Part shown: piece after piece, positions 1-10,086 of the stretch
Position numbering within the stretch: position 1 is the first letter of the stretch
How the letters are laid out: each line of letters begins with the position of its first letter
Origin: Echinostoma caproni
Lineage: Eukaryota > Platyhelminthes > Trematoda > Plagiorchiida > Echinostomatidae
Direction: 5' to 3'
DNA length: 64,000 nucleotides
NCBI GenBank assembly: GCA_900618425.1
Contig: UZAN01039909.1
Coordinates: 22,627 to 86,626, forward strand
Notes under the pieces: generated by a model
What the model was told of the DNA's origin: nothing
Databases searched by the model: none
The model's input: the letters and a program-made list of their open reading frames with translations, nothing else
Translations under genes and position numbers: made by a program

Positions 1-204
1 TCACAGGTTGTCCTACTCGTAAGAGTAGGCAAGTAGTGATTGCCTTAGTTGGTGGCGGGGCACATTCTTACACGTAGCGATGCTGTCAGCAGAAACTTAT
101 GGCATTTGAACGGGATATCGGCTGCCAGCCGAAAACCCCACCACGTCCTCTAGCATCGCCGTTGAGCGTCCGCGACCGATTATTCAGTGAGGTAGCCCCA
201 CNCA

Positions 205-255
205 CCTATTCACGATTAACCACCAAGGTGGCCGTTCTCCTATCCGCGACCTGGA
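205..255 (-). repeat. Diverged interspersed repeat, inverted relative to the copy near 3.6 kb
   Basis: Read on the minus strand, this stretch shares about 43 bases with the plus-strand stretch at 3598-3645. Both contain the core GGAGAACGG followed by GGTGGTTAA, with scattered substitutions. I see no coding sense in either copy, so this looks like a dispersed repeat family of unknown class. The first 300 bases otherwise hold no gene I can support. Confidence 0.45.
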
Positions 256-579
256 GACGCGCTCGGTAGCACTCAGCTGTGCTATCCTTAGACAGTTCAT
301 TGCCTACTGGCCTACGGGCATGATTAAATTGAATTCTCTACCATTGTTTTATATATAGGCTGCATTGAGCTGGTTAACGCTACATTGAAAACGACATTGT
401 TATCCCCTCCGTTTTCATGCTACTAACTGTAGTATTCACTCAAAACATGTGCATAAGTTTCTACCATTGTTTTCCTATGCACACGCGCCTTGTCTTTCGC
501 CAACGTTGATCAGTGTAGCGGGATTTTGATCGAATAATTTGCCGGCAAATATATTGAGTGCTTTTACACTTGATTTCAG

Positions 580-677
580 AGAGCTTTCACAAAAAGTGAT
601 GGTGAAAGACCTGTTGGAGAAAACCAATCCCGATGCAGTTGCTCGGGCAAAACGTCGCCAGGTGACCACAGAAAGTC
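580..677 (+). CDS. Internal exon of an ARM/HEAT-like protein gene (first exon seen in window)
   Basis: The exon is bounded by a pyrimidine-rich acceptor (TTTTACACTTGATTTCAG) and the strong donor GTAAGT. It starts with one base that completes a codon from an unseen upstream exon, encodes 32 codons beginning ELSQKVMVKDLLEKTNPDAV, and ends in phase 1 (trailing C). That matches the two-base start of the next exon at 2669. The charged helical sequence would suit the last helix of a protein-kinase C-lobe or a linker, but no catalytic motif is visible. A kinase-like protein followed by ARM repeats (STKLD1-type architecture) is one speculative reading. The rest of the N-terminus lies outside the window. 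Confidence 0.6.
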
Positions 678-2668
678 GTAAGTCACTCATGATTGTCTCC
701 CGGGCGATCCAATAAGAAAGAAGAAGGAATTGTATGGTAATGAATGCAAAATATGCCCCTAATTAACGATGCAGTCTGATTTTGGATTATCAATCCATTG
801 TTACTCTTGTAGACTTCGTGATAACTTGTCTAATACTTGAATACCGCTAATTACAATCGCAGAAATCCGACTGATACCACATAAGTTAAGGTGTAAAACC
901 TCATTATCATTTTCAAGCAATTATCTAACAAAAACAAATGACCAAATGCATATGGAAAAACGAATGTGTATAACAATCTTAAAGTTATATGTATCCGTGG
1001 TACTGTTTTAGCTGCAACAAGGGTATTCAGTTTTCTGCTAGGAAAATTAGGCGGAGAACGAGATATTTTTACATTTATCAAACGAGAGAGACGCCTATTA
1101 GTCCAGTGTTGTGATACAACTAAGTAGCTGCGTTTCACCAAGTGACACGAAACATAGCAGAGCTTTCATTCAACATTGATTTGATTTGATTATGCAGAAC
1201 GTGTTTGTACCAAGGTATGTTTCTGTTCGGTAAAAAACATCTAGCACAGTTGCGGTGAGGGACAGAATGCGCACAAATAAATGGAAAAATGTAAACTGGT
1301 CACTCATTCACAAAGGTTCCCCTGAAGTTTATTGGTTACTTTGTCTTCGTGACGTTACTGGTCAATCACGAAACGGGTGACTGCATACACATAAGTAAGT
1401 TAACAAAGGAGGTGAGTTGTCAGCTTGGAGCTTACTAACAAAGCTCACAAAACAGTCATTATGAACATCCTACTATTTGCTGATCAAATTATTTACGAAA
1501 AAGAGTAAAATGCGACGATGGGGAGCAGTGAGATCTTTTACAAATAAATCAAGGACGATTTTGGGGGACAGATAAAGTGTGTGCGGGGAACACATTGTCA
1601 TGGTATGACAAGCTACTTGGAAGCAAACATTTATAGACTGAACGTCCTAAAGTGCCTTGGCGGACTTGTTTCCTTAAGCGGTTACAGAGAAGCGTGAGAA
1701 GAATCACAGTTTCAAAGATGGAGCTCGATTTAATAATTCATGAAAAGTCTTGCCTAGCAATGTGTGCATGTGTGTGCGTTTTAGTCTTGATGAGGGGAAA
1801 ACTTTCATTGTTTAGGTAATAAAATGTTAGGGGGGTTGAATGCTTTTATTGGTTTTCGTTATTGTTTGTGGACCATGGTTACCTCTACTGAAGTTGCAAC
1901 ATTGGCCGCGAACGCCGAAGAATGGAACTCGGATGCATATCGGAGTCGTTAAACCTACTGATAATAAAAAAGAGGGGCTGATATGGGGAACAACTTTTTC
2001 TTCACTATTTCTGCGTTACTTTTAAATCTTCTCGTTCGTACCAGTTTCGGTGAAAGTAAGCACATATGTTTAAGCAACCATCGGCTACGTACAATACGGT
2101 TATGATAACGCCATGAGCTCTGTCAGTGTCATCCAGTTGGGTGGTTAAACCAAGTGAACAGTAACCGACTCGAACTTTGACAGAACCGATCCCTCCCCGT
2201 CCCGCAAAAAAGCTACCATTTCATTTGTGGCTCCCTCATGGAATGCGTAAAAACACTATTTCCGGTCTACTTTTGCAAAAGGATTTATCCAGATTGAGAT
2301 TGTGTAAAAAGGCGAACAGTCTGTGATACCAATATCTGTGTATTTGAAGTGGATCATTCCACATGATTATAAAAATAAGATGATTGCACGAGTTATTTCA
2401 ATGAACTGTGCGCTCTTAAGAAAAACTGAAAATTTCTCCAAATTAAACTGCTTGATACTGGTAGTCTAGCCAATCCCCAAATATCTTTAGTTTCACGTGT
2501 TATCTGGGACAACCTTTAAACTACTTTAACTTATAGAATAATTCTAGGAGGGCAGAAGATTGAACCCAGTAACCGTTGTATTTTGGACACTGACGCAATG
2601 CAGTGAAGCCTGTCCCTATTTTCAAAATACCCTGGCATTAGGACTCGGTGTTTTTATTCACACTTCAG
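678..2668 (+). other. Intron, nothing recognised
   Basis: AT-rich sequence between two phase-matched exons. Short open frames on both strands (for example 851-1141 on the minus strand and 1840-2025 on the plus strand) have no recognisable similarity. I see no transposon remnant here. Confidence 0.5.
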
Positions 2669-3274
2669 GTCCGGTCCCGGTGGATGTGGGCGAGTCGGCC
2701 ATGCGTGACTATTTGCTTCATAATTGGCGTCACGAGAAATGCGCGGAAGCGGCCATAGTCTGGTTTTCTGAGCATTCCTGTTTCGACAAGGCTTGGCTGC
2801 CGCCGAACCTATCCCCTATTCTATTCAGCACACTGGATTTGCATCGAGCAAACAGTAATGTGGTTCATGCTGCCCTGATTGTGCTGGCTCATTTGGTCAA
2901 TCTGGGTCAGCGAATCATAAATTTGTCGCCACGCTCGATTGCAGATGATGCGCCAACAGGTGGTACATCCAACTGGACCATTGTTAAAGAATGGGCAAAT
3001 GAAGAACTTCCACTGATCCTGACTACCATGAAACAACACTCGGAAGAAGTCCGGATTCAACGAGCTGGTCTACAGTTGTTTGACGCTCTGATAAGTTCCA
3101 CACATCCGAACATCACAGTTGATGTGGTCCAATCATATTTGCAATCGCACAAGCATCTTTTCGAGTATCTATCAGACATTGGTGTCGTGGATCATTTGCT
3201 CACAATGCTGCAATGTGACCAAGTTCCCCTGGTCCGATTGGCTCTGGATTCTCTGTGGAAATTCTGTGTCTATC
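2669..3274 (+). CDS. Large exon of the ARM/HEAT-like repeat protein gene
   Basis: This is the clearest coding block in the window: 201 uninterrupted codons between the acceptor TTTTTATTCACACTTCAG and the donor GTGAGTTC. It is entered and left in phase 1. The protein is a series of amphipathic leucine-rich helices (for example VVHAALIVLAHLVNLG, IQRAGLQLFDALISS and VDHLLTMLQCDQVPLVRLAL) with the spacing typical of armadillo or HEAT repeats, which form protein-binding solenoids. No enzymatic motif or membrane segment is seen. The open frame extends beyond both splice sites (2560-3345), but the flanking residues lose the helical character, which supports the chosen borders. I could not assign the family. 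Confidence 0.85.
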
Positions 3275-5418
3275 GTGAGTTCTCGGACTACGGTCAAGGA
3301 AATTGTCTCTTTGATGTAGCCAATGATAGCAAGCGGTGCATTTGATCAGTTCAATTGATCCTATGCGAGTAGGTTACATGGGAATCTTATTGGGTAATAA
3401 AAAAAGAAACAATCAAAAACAAAAGACATGTCATTGGTTGTGAGTAAGATTATGAATGGTCAAGTGTTTCGCACTTTAAATGTGAAATACCATTATAACC
3501 TCATCAGATCGTCCTGAGATTGGTATCTGATATCCCGGGGTCCCAAAATGGTTGGGTACAAAAGACTAGCAAATTTCTACGCTACCCGATGCTTCTCCTG
3601 GTGGGCGATAGGAGAACGGTCATCTAGGTGGTTAACCTTCAAATGGTTAGCATCGCTGCACCATGCAAAAAGCCGTCAACGATCAAAGTCAAAGTCTGAG
3701 GACGCTGCCATACATGTATCCGAGAGGCTTCGTAAACTACGCGAATCTGCCCCGTCGGTAATTAGTGTCATTTCTGGTAATACCACACCGTATATGAATG
3801 CGTCAGGTTTAGATGTGCATACTGGAAGAGAAAGACCACGTGGTGCCGTGAAATTCCCTCATCCGCGGACAAAACTAATGTTTTGATGTCAGAATGAGTC
3901 ACAATGAAGTGAAACTAAGTAACTATTTATGTTTCGTCCCACAAATGTGCAACCAATTTTCAGGAGCATGCCTATGGCTGCCACTAATTAAAAAATATGA
4001 GAAAAATGAGGTCCACGAAGTATAGGGTTTAGATTAGAGATTGAAATTGCATTATTCATTGATCGTTACGGTAAACTATGGTTAGTTTTATAATCTATGA
4101 TCTCTATTTAAATTGATGTTTGGTTGCCTCCCGAGCTTGACGCTTATATGGTAAACGTTTTTTAACCAGCCATCGTGTTTCTTTTTGTCATAGTGGTTGC
4201 TGCGATTCTACCAGCCTATCCGAGTTACAAAAGCAGCAGTCTTCACCCCTTAATTTATCTATAATATACATTTGTACTCAAATTTTAGCCTTTTTGCTTT
4301 TGATTGTACCTTCTGGGTCAGGTTCAGTTCGTACACACATTAAGTATGTGTTGCCATGCGCCAATTTTTGTTAACTGTCTTTTTGTTGCCATTTGGGTAA
4401 AAAAGAGCAGAGGGAAGATTGGAATAATGTGCTGGCTTGAATTCTGCCTGGAGTCAGTTCGTAAAATACCCACGATTAGTGTCTTTGTCACTGTTGCTTA
4501 AAGAGATGAACTGAACTAATTGATAAAGTCGTAAAATCGTTTTAATTTTCCAGTTTATTACACGCGGATACGAGATTGATGGGATATGGTGAAACACAGT
4601 AATCAAACTACCGTGTAGGAAAGCGACGTTATCATACTAGATCATTCAGGCCAATCACCACACTGTGATGGAGAACTATGGTCCGAGTTTCACTTTGTCC
4701 ATTTCAGTGCTTTTTATTGCATATACAGATTATATATATGATTATATCATCAACCGTTACAGCTTTTAGACGTGTCTGCCACAGGAAATATATTTTTCAA
4801 TCATGAAATAAATTAAGAAAATGTCTCATAGATTCCATCTGGTACATTCGTGTGAAGTGACCCGTCGACAAAGTGAGTTGTCTCTCCCAAACTCTGTCTA
4901 GCTCTATGAAATTATTCATTTTTTAGTATCACTGACGCAAGGGCACTTGTGGTGTAATATTTCGGTGAAATTAAACAAACATTCCTTTCCAGACAGGAAT
5001 GAGTTCTGCAAGTTCGGGTATAAATGATAATGGACTCGTGATAGGAGTGCACTACTTAAGAGCACAGTCACACTGGAGGCTACATCTATAAAAATAGTCT
5101 AGATATTTTTTCGGTCGTTGGGAGCCTTCGGCAAATAATGTCGAGGATACACGTAAGCCGGCAAAAACGTATATTGAATGAGCACACTTGGTCTTCAACG
5201 ACCCACTGAGCATGTTGTGATAACCTGCTGCTTAGATTCCGTACAGTTTGCTTTGAGTGAAAATTCTATTCGATATGTTCATGCGGTTGATGTTTTTTAA
5301 TAAGGTTCACTGATTTGCGTTCTGATTTGTGACATGCATTGGAGTATAGCATAATTGAAAGAATCTCCACTAACGCCTAGTCGTTTGTGTCTTTATTTTC
5401 CCCTGATCTAAACTGCAG
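3275..5418 (+). other. Intron with one interspersed repeat
   Basis: Intron between phase-1 exons. It contains the repeat at 3595-3650 and a 112-codon open frame at 3548-3886 spanning that repeat, probably transposon-derived but without a diagnostic motif. The remainder is AT-rich and unassigned. Confidence 0.45.
3595..3650 (+). repeat. Diverged interspersed repeat, plus-strand copy
   Basis: Plus-strand counterpart of the minus-strand copy at 205-255. Shared blocks are GATAGGAGAACGG and AGGTGGTTAA, separated by a few substitutions. It overlaps the 3548-3886 open frame. Confidence 0.45.
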
Positions 5419-5547
5419 CTCCGATTGCAGAAAAAGCTCTTGAAAATAATGCGTTCGAAATAGCCATTTCACTAATGCGCGATTGTCCGGATGATATTGC
5501 ATTGTTTGCCAGTGGCCCACTACTGATTCTAGCTGTTTCGTCTCTCG
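5419..5547 (+). CDS. Exon of the ARM/HEAT-like protein gene
   Basis: The acceptor is CTAAACTGCAG and the donor is GTGAGTTC. Two bases complete the codon left open at 3274, then 42 codons follow, then one base (phase 1). The peptide includes EKALENNAFEIAISLMRD and GPLLILAVSSL, two amphipathic helices that continue the ARM-like pattern. An alternative acceptor 12 bases downstream keeps the frame. The minus-strand open frames over this interval are shadows. Confidence 0.75.
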
Positions 5548-6280
5548 GTGAGTTCTCAATGCCATCGCCACTAAAGGTGCGATATTTATACTTCTCATAA
5601 ATTACCAAGCTTTGGTTGAAAAAGTTTGTGATATGTAGAATTATTTTTGAAGATGCTCATGAGAGCTTCTAGATATCAGAAGTTAAACCACAAAGGGGTG
5701 TTTGGATATCAGTCCCTGATGTTACATTCGTTGTGATGTAATTGCAAACGTTTCTTCGTTAAACGTGACCATACTATTTAGTAATCAGTTTCAAACCATT
5801 AAACGAAATAAACAAAACTTGGACCATTGAAATTCACCCACGCTGAAATCACGGTACGAATTCCACTTGTACTCTGATTTAAGTCTAGATGTTTCCCCAA
5901 GGCTATTAAATTCCAACTGAAAGGAAAAAAGTCGGTCTGATTCGCTTTATTGATTATTGTAATAATTTGTTCAATGAACACGTTTCATGTTACCGATGGA
6001 TATTTACAGTGGTGCAGTGGATGATACAAGCCGAAAATGGCATTGTATGGTCACTTCCAAAGGGGTTAACTCCAGTTTTATCCGATCCTGTTCATTCCCA
6101 GTATTTACCATTGTTATGGGAAAGTTTATTTAGTACATTTAATGTTCAGTTGTACCATAAACCGAACCCAGGGTATATAGATTCTATGGGATGCAATCAG
6201 CATCAGCTTTGTAATGTACTCATGATAATCATTTGAATTTGAGCTGTCTTTCCGCCCGGCTCAAAAAAGTAACATTGAAG

Positions 6281-6349
6281 CTACACACTCGTTGACGGAT
6301 TTGCTTTCAAAAGGTCGACAAGTATGGCATCTTCTGATGCTGACGTTAG
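6281..6349 (+). CDS. Possible optional (cassette) exon of the ARM/HEAT-like gene
   Basis: Within the intron 5548-7552, an open frame from 6241 to 6414 encodes a helical peptide containing THSLTDLLSKGRQVWHLLML. An AG at 6279-6280 and a GTGACG donor at 6350 would delimit a 69-bp exon (2 + 66 + 1 bases) that fits the phase-1 exons on both sides without breaking frame. The acceptor has only a modest pyrimidine tract and the donor is sub-optimal. It may therefore be an alternative exon, a decayed exon, or chance. Confidence 0.25.
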
Positions 6350-7552
6350 GTGACGGTCCAGGTCTAGAGTGTTTGTCTCAGCGTATTGCATTAAAAATGG
6401 TGTTTAAATCGGTATGAAAGACAGAATTCCAAAAAATATCCGCTGTTTGAACCAAGAAAATGGTATTTTCTCGAATAATGCATAGTGTAACAAAGAACGG
6501 TTAGATTTCTTTTCGTATTCTCCAGGTTCTGTTACCTTTTCAGATCAGTTATTTTGAGTTTTCGTTTCACTTACGTAAGGAATGATCAAATCAGGGGAAA
6601 ACAATAATAATGCATAATCAAGCGTTTGTGGGTTTTTTATCACTTCTGAATGGCATCCTAACGGGGGATTGGTTAGATAATGGGTAAGAAATCTAATAGT
6701 ATTATTTGGGGCTCAGATTGTATTGTTCAATTAAAATGTTAAACTATAAATATCTGTTATTCTCAAAGGGGAAATTCGTCGTGTATATGTCAAATGAAGC
6801 GTGAACTGAAAAGCTGGGAAGCACTGGACAGATGTTTCGACCAGGTTGGATCTCATCAGCAGTGCGAATCCATCGACACACCTGGGATCTGTTATTTGCT
6901 TTCGTCTACTTGTTATTGATCAGTAGCTAAATCACTTTTCTCGAATTTTAAGGAGGCTGCTCATACAGGGACATTCAGAACCACAGTGTCTCGGCGGCTT
7001 TAACTGGGCTTCGCGACCAGTGCATTCAACCGTCGCACACTTAGAATATTAGGTTTGCATGAACCCATTCCTATTTACGAGGAGAATGGGCAGTGTATAT
7101 GTTAAGGAGTAATATATGAATGACTGGACAAAATTTCCCAGAAACACAACCGGTTTAGCGGTCGTCGTCGATCATCAGTTATGCGTATCCGGTAATCTTT
7201 CGCCTGGTCATTCTTATCCATGGTCTATGGCCCTAATGCTATGAGATTCTGAGTTTCTGTCTGAGTGTATTCATTTCCCCCACGTGAAGTACATTCAAAT
7301 GCAATGGAATGATTATTTAATGACTTGTTCAAAACACTAAACAGCAGTTTCTTCATTGTTGGGGCCCTCCAGGATTAGCAGGGTACGGTTAATTTGAACG
7401 GTTGATGTTTGTCAACTAGCGCATGACCTGCGCATGCATGAAACAGGGGTCGGCGGGCGCGGGGATATCACGGTAACAAACTATCCCAAAAATCTTCATA
7501 CTGGCCAGTGAGCTTTGGAGTTAACACTTTCTGCTCATGTTGTTGATTGCAG

Positions 7553-7687
7553 GTTCAGCCCAAGCGCATTTCATGCAAGTAGATGACATAGTAGCAATAT
7601 TGCTTGGTGGACTAACCCGATTCAACTGTTGCCCCGATACCATCTGGAATATTTCCCTGGCATTGAATGCGGTGATCGTCAATTCTG
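7553..7687 (+). CDS. Exon of the ARM/HEAT-like protein gene
   Basis: The acceptor is CTGCTCATGTTGTTGATTGCAG and the donor is GTGAGC. Two bases plus 44 codons plus one base; phase 1 on both sides, so it joins the exon ending at 5547 and the exon starting at 12672. The peptide MQVDDIVAILLGGLTRFNCC followed by IWNISLALNAVIVNSG has the tryptophan/asparagine-rich helix style common in armadillo repeats. Confidence comes from phase agreement on both sides and coding-like composition. Confidence 0.8.
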
Positions 7688-9440
7688 GTGAGCATTGGTG
7701 TTATAATTCGAATTTATATATTTATATGTTAAGCCACAACATTTTTATGGAGGTAGTTTTAAATAAAATATCCCGGAAAAAATAATTGCGATAACCATAT
7801 AATAACATTGTGTGTAGAATGCGTTCAACCTAAGAAAATGAATACCGTGATCGATTTTTGATGCTTTATAATGATATAAAGACAAATGGAAAAGGTTTCT
7901 CAAAGCTTACTACCGATTTCGCGACTCTCATCAACTACCATGCATGCTTCTCTGCTGTTTTCCTTTCAAACAATTCTTCTAACTGTACGTCCTATGTGAA
8001 TTACATCACGATATCCTAATCTGCATCTCCTAAAGTCCTACTATTTTTTAATCATTCTTGTTCCGCTTATTATACAGTCATTAAAAATTGTCCTAGTGTT
8101 AAGTGGGCATTGCGTGAAAGCATGTAACACATGAAAATGTCCTAAGGTTTTCCTATTGAGTATTCAAGTTTCACTTATTTGGAAATTGAACCTTACTACC
8201 CAGCTGAACGCACTGTAGCGTAATTGACACGGAAAGCACAAACTTAATAATAATAATAATAATAATAATAGCGAGAGATGCGGAACCGATTGTATGCTCC
8301 TGGGAAATTTTATTCCATTATTCCCTCTTGATTCATACTAGGTGATGTAACTAACTGTCACAAACAGTGGCACTCATGCATCTACTCACCATCTTTACGA
8401 TCTTAGGATATATAGATGATATTTCTTTTCCCTGATCGCTCTTAACATTCCAATTTTTATTCTGCAGTTTTATCCAAATGGGCAACGTAAAGATGGCACC
8501 CGATATCACTGGTGGAAGTTCATAGCTAATAGTTTTAAAAATTAAAGCTACACTTATCATAACCTACTTACCTTGTATACTTGTTGATATTGAGTCATTC
8601 GGTGTGAAGAGCGAAGTGTGACTTCTTTGGGAAATAACGCATTAAAATCCGGTGTAACCGGCATAATTGAAGATGGACACCGTTATTCCACCACATATCG
8701 TTCATTTTGACTTGATGAAAGTCCTTTCTGAATAGTATACGGGTGGTCACAGGAAATGAGGTTGAATAAACCTAAATGAGCTTATGTACATTACCTATTC
8801 GCTCTCTAAGTTGCCGATGCTTAGCTTCAGCCTCTGAAGGTAACTGGTTAAAAGAAAACTGCTTGACACGGAAAATGTTTCTGATTTCACACGAAATTTC
8901 AGTTTAGTCGAGTTTTTGACGGTGTTAGCAGATACCCTGTTCTTCCCTAGAAGCCACGTTTCCCAAGAGTTTAATTCCGTGGACTTTATCTCATTTACGA
9001 GGCTTGATTTCTGTCTGAAAACGTGAGACATTTAGTTGCCGGTGTATTACTCGAATGCCAGAATACAGATACACCAGCACACTATCATACAATTTTTAGT
9101 TATCCTTCTATTCATTTGTGTTTTGAGATCTGAGCGCGCATTGGTACAATGCGTGCAAAGATTTACTCCACCTCTCGGAAATTTGGTCTTCTCTTAACAG
9201 AAATACCTGATAGACTTCTGGTAGTTGCTAATAGCTCTGGTTGAAACTAAGCTGGCGTTTGGTAACAATGCAGAATTGACTGTGACGCGGATCAACCAGT
9301 GTGAGAAGCACTAAGTAATTTTTCCAAAACAAGATGGCCACAGTTGCTCTTTGGTGGCTCAAAAGATTGGTCATCGTGTTCACCGTTCACGTGTTATTTT
9401 TTTATTCGGAAAGATAGAACGTTAGTTTTCTATTGAAAAG
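7688..9440 (+). other. Intron part with a (TAA)n microsatellite
   Basis: No gene is recognised. A short (TAA)n tract of about eight units lies at 8245-8270. Minus-strand open frames at 8351-8560 and 8795-9031 show no recognisable motif. Confidence 0.45.
8245..8270. repeat. (TAA)n microsatellite
   Basis: About eight perfect TAA/ATA units inside an intron of the ARM/HEAT-like gene. Confidence 0.9.
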
Positions 9441-9471
9441 TTGGTTTTGATGCCAAGACTGGTTAAAAGGT

Positions 9472-10086
9472 TTGAAGAAAAAAAATGTTTGCATCAGTGG
9501 TGGACGATCAGCGCTCGAGGATGTGATGGTTTTACGGCCTGGCCAGGGTTCTCCACACAAAACACCACACATATCTATGGACAACGATGTGACGTGGGAG
9601 TGTGGTGCACCACTAAATATAGCCATTGTAACTTGTCGAGACCCATTGTTCAACAAGACTTTCCAGAGCAAGCGAATAAACCAAAAACTGACCTTCGGCT
9701 CCTGTGGTACACAACTGCTACCTTGCAGTCCACGCTTGTTTGCGCAACTGCTAGAGTGCACCCTTGAACAAGACCTACTCTGGATACAGCGATCAAGCAG
9801 TACAGTAGCGCAAAACACATTTAACTATGAACTTTTCCAGCCTCACAAAGCTCGACCATTCACACTGTGCAGAACATTTTACACAGCAAACACTCATGTC
9901 TCCCTGGCATTCCTCCATTTCATCTTTACCCCTCTCCCACACCTCCATCTATCGGGTTATTCAGACGATCGTACTAATTGTAGTACCTCGGTTGGAAATT
10001 CTTCCGCTGTTCTCTCATGTCCTACATCGGCTACTGTCCAAGATTCACGTACACCTCCCTGGGGACCCGTAGGTTGCACCTTCTGA
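9472..10086 (+). other. 204-codon open frame directly upstream of the RTE endonuclease remnant
   Basis: An unusually long open frame for an intron, starting MKKKNVCISGG. It overlaps a 108-codon frame in another phase (9441-9767) and a 138-codon minus-strand frame (9402-9818). It runs into the 5' end of the RTE-like element but in a different frame from the endonuclease. It has no zinc knuckle, coiled coil or other retrotransposon ORF1 hallmark. It could be the 5' region of that element, an unrelated repeat, or chance. Confidence 0.25.

Noticed and set aside
13..30. Perfect short palindrome CCTACTC-GTAA-GAGTAGG
   Set aside because: A 7-bp stem with a 4-base loop is expected several times by chance in 64 kb; no context gives it a role.
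2821..3060. Minus-strand 79-codon frame
   Set aside because: Shadow of the strongly coding exon 2669-3274.
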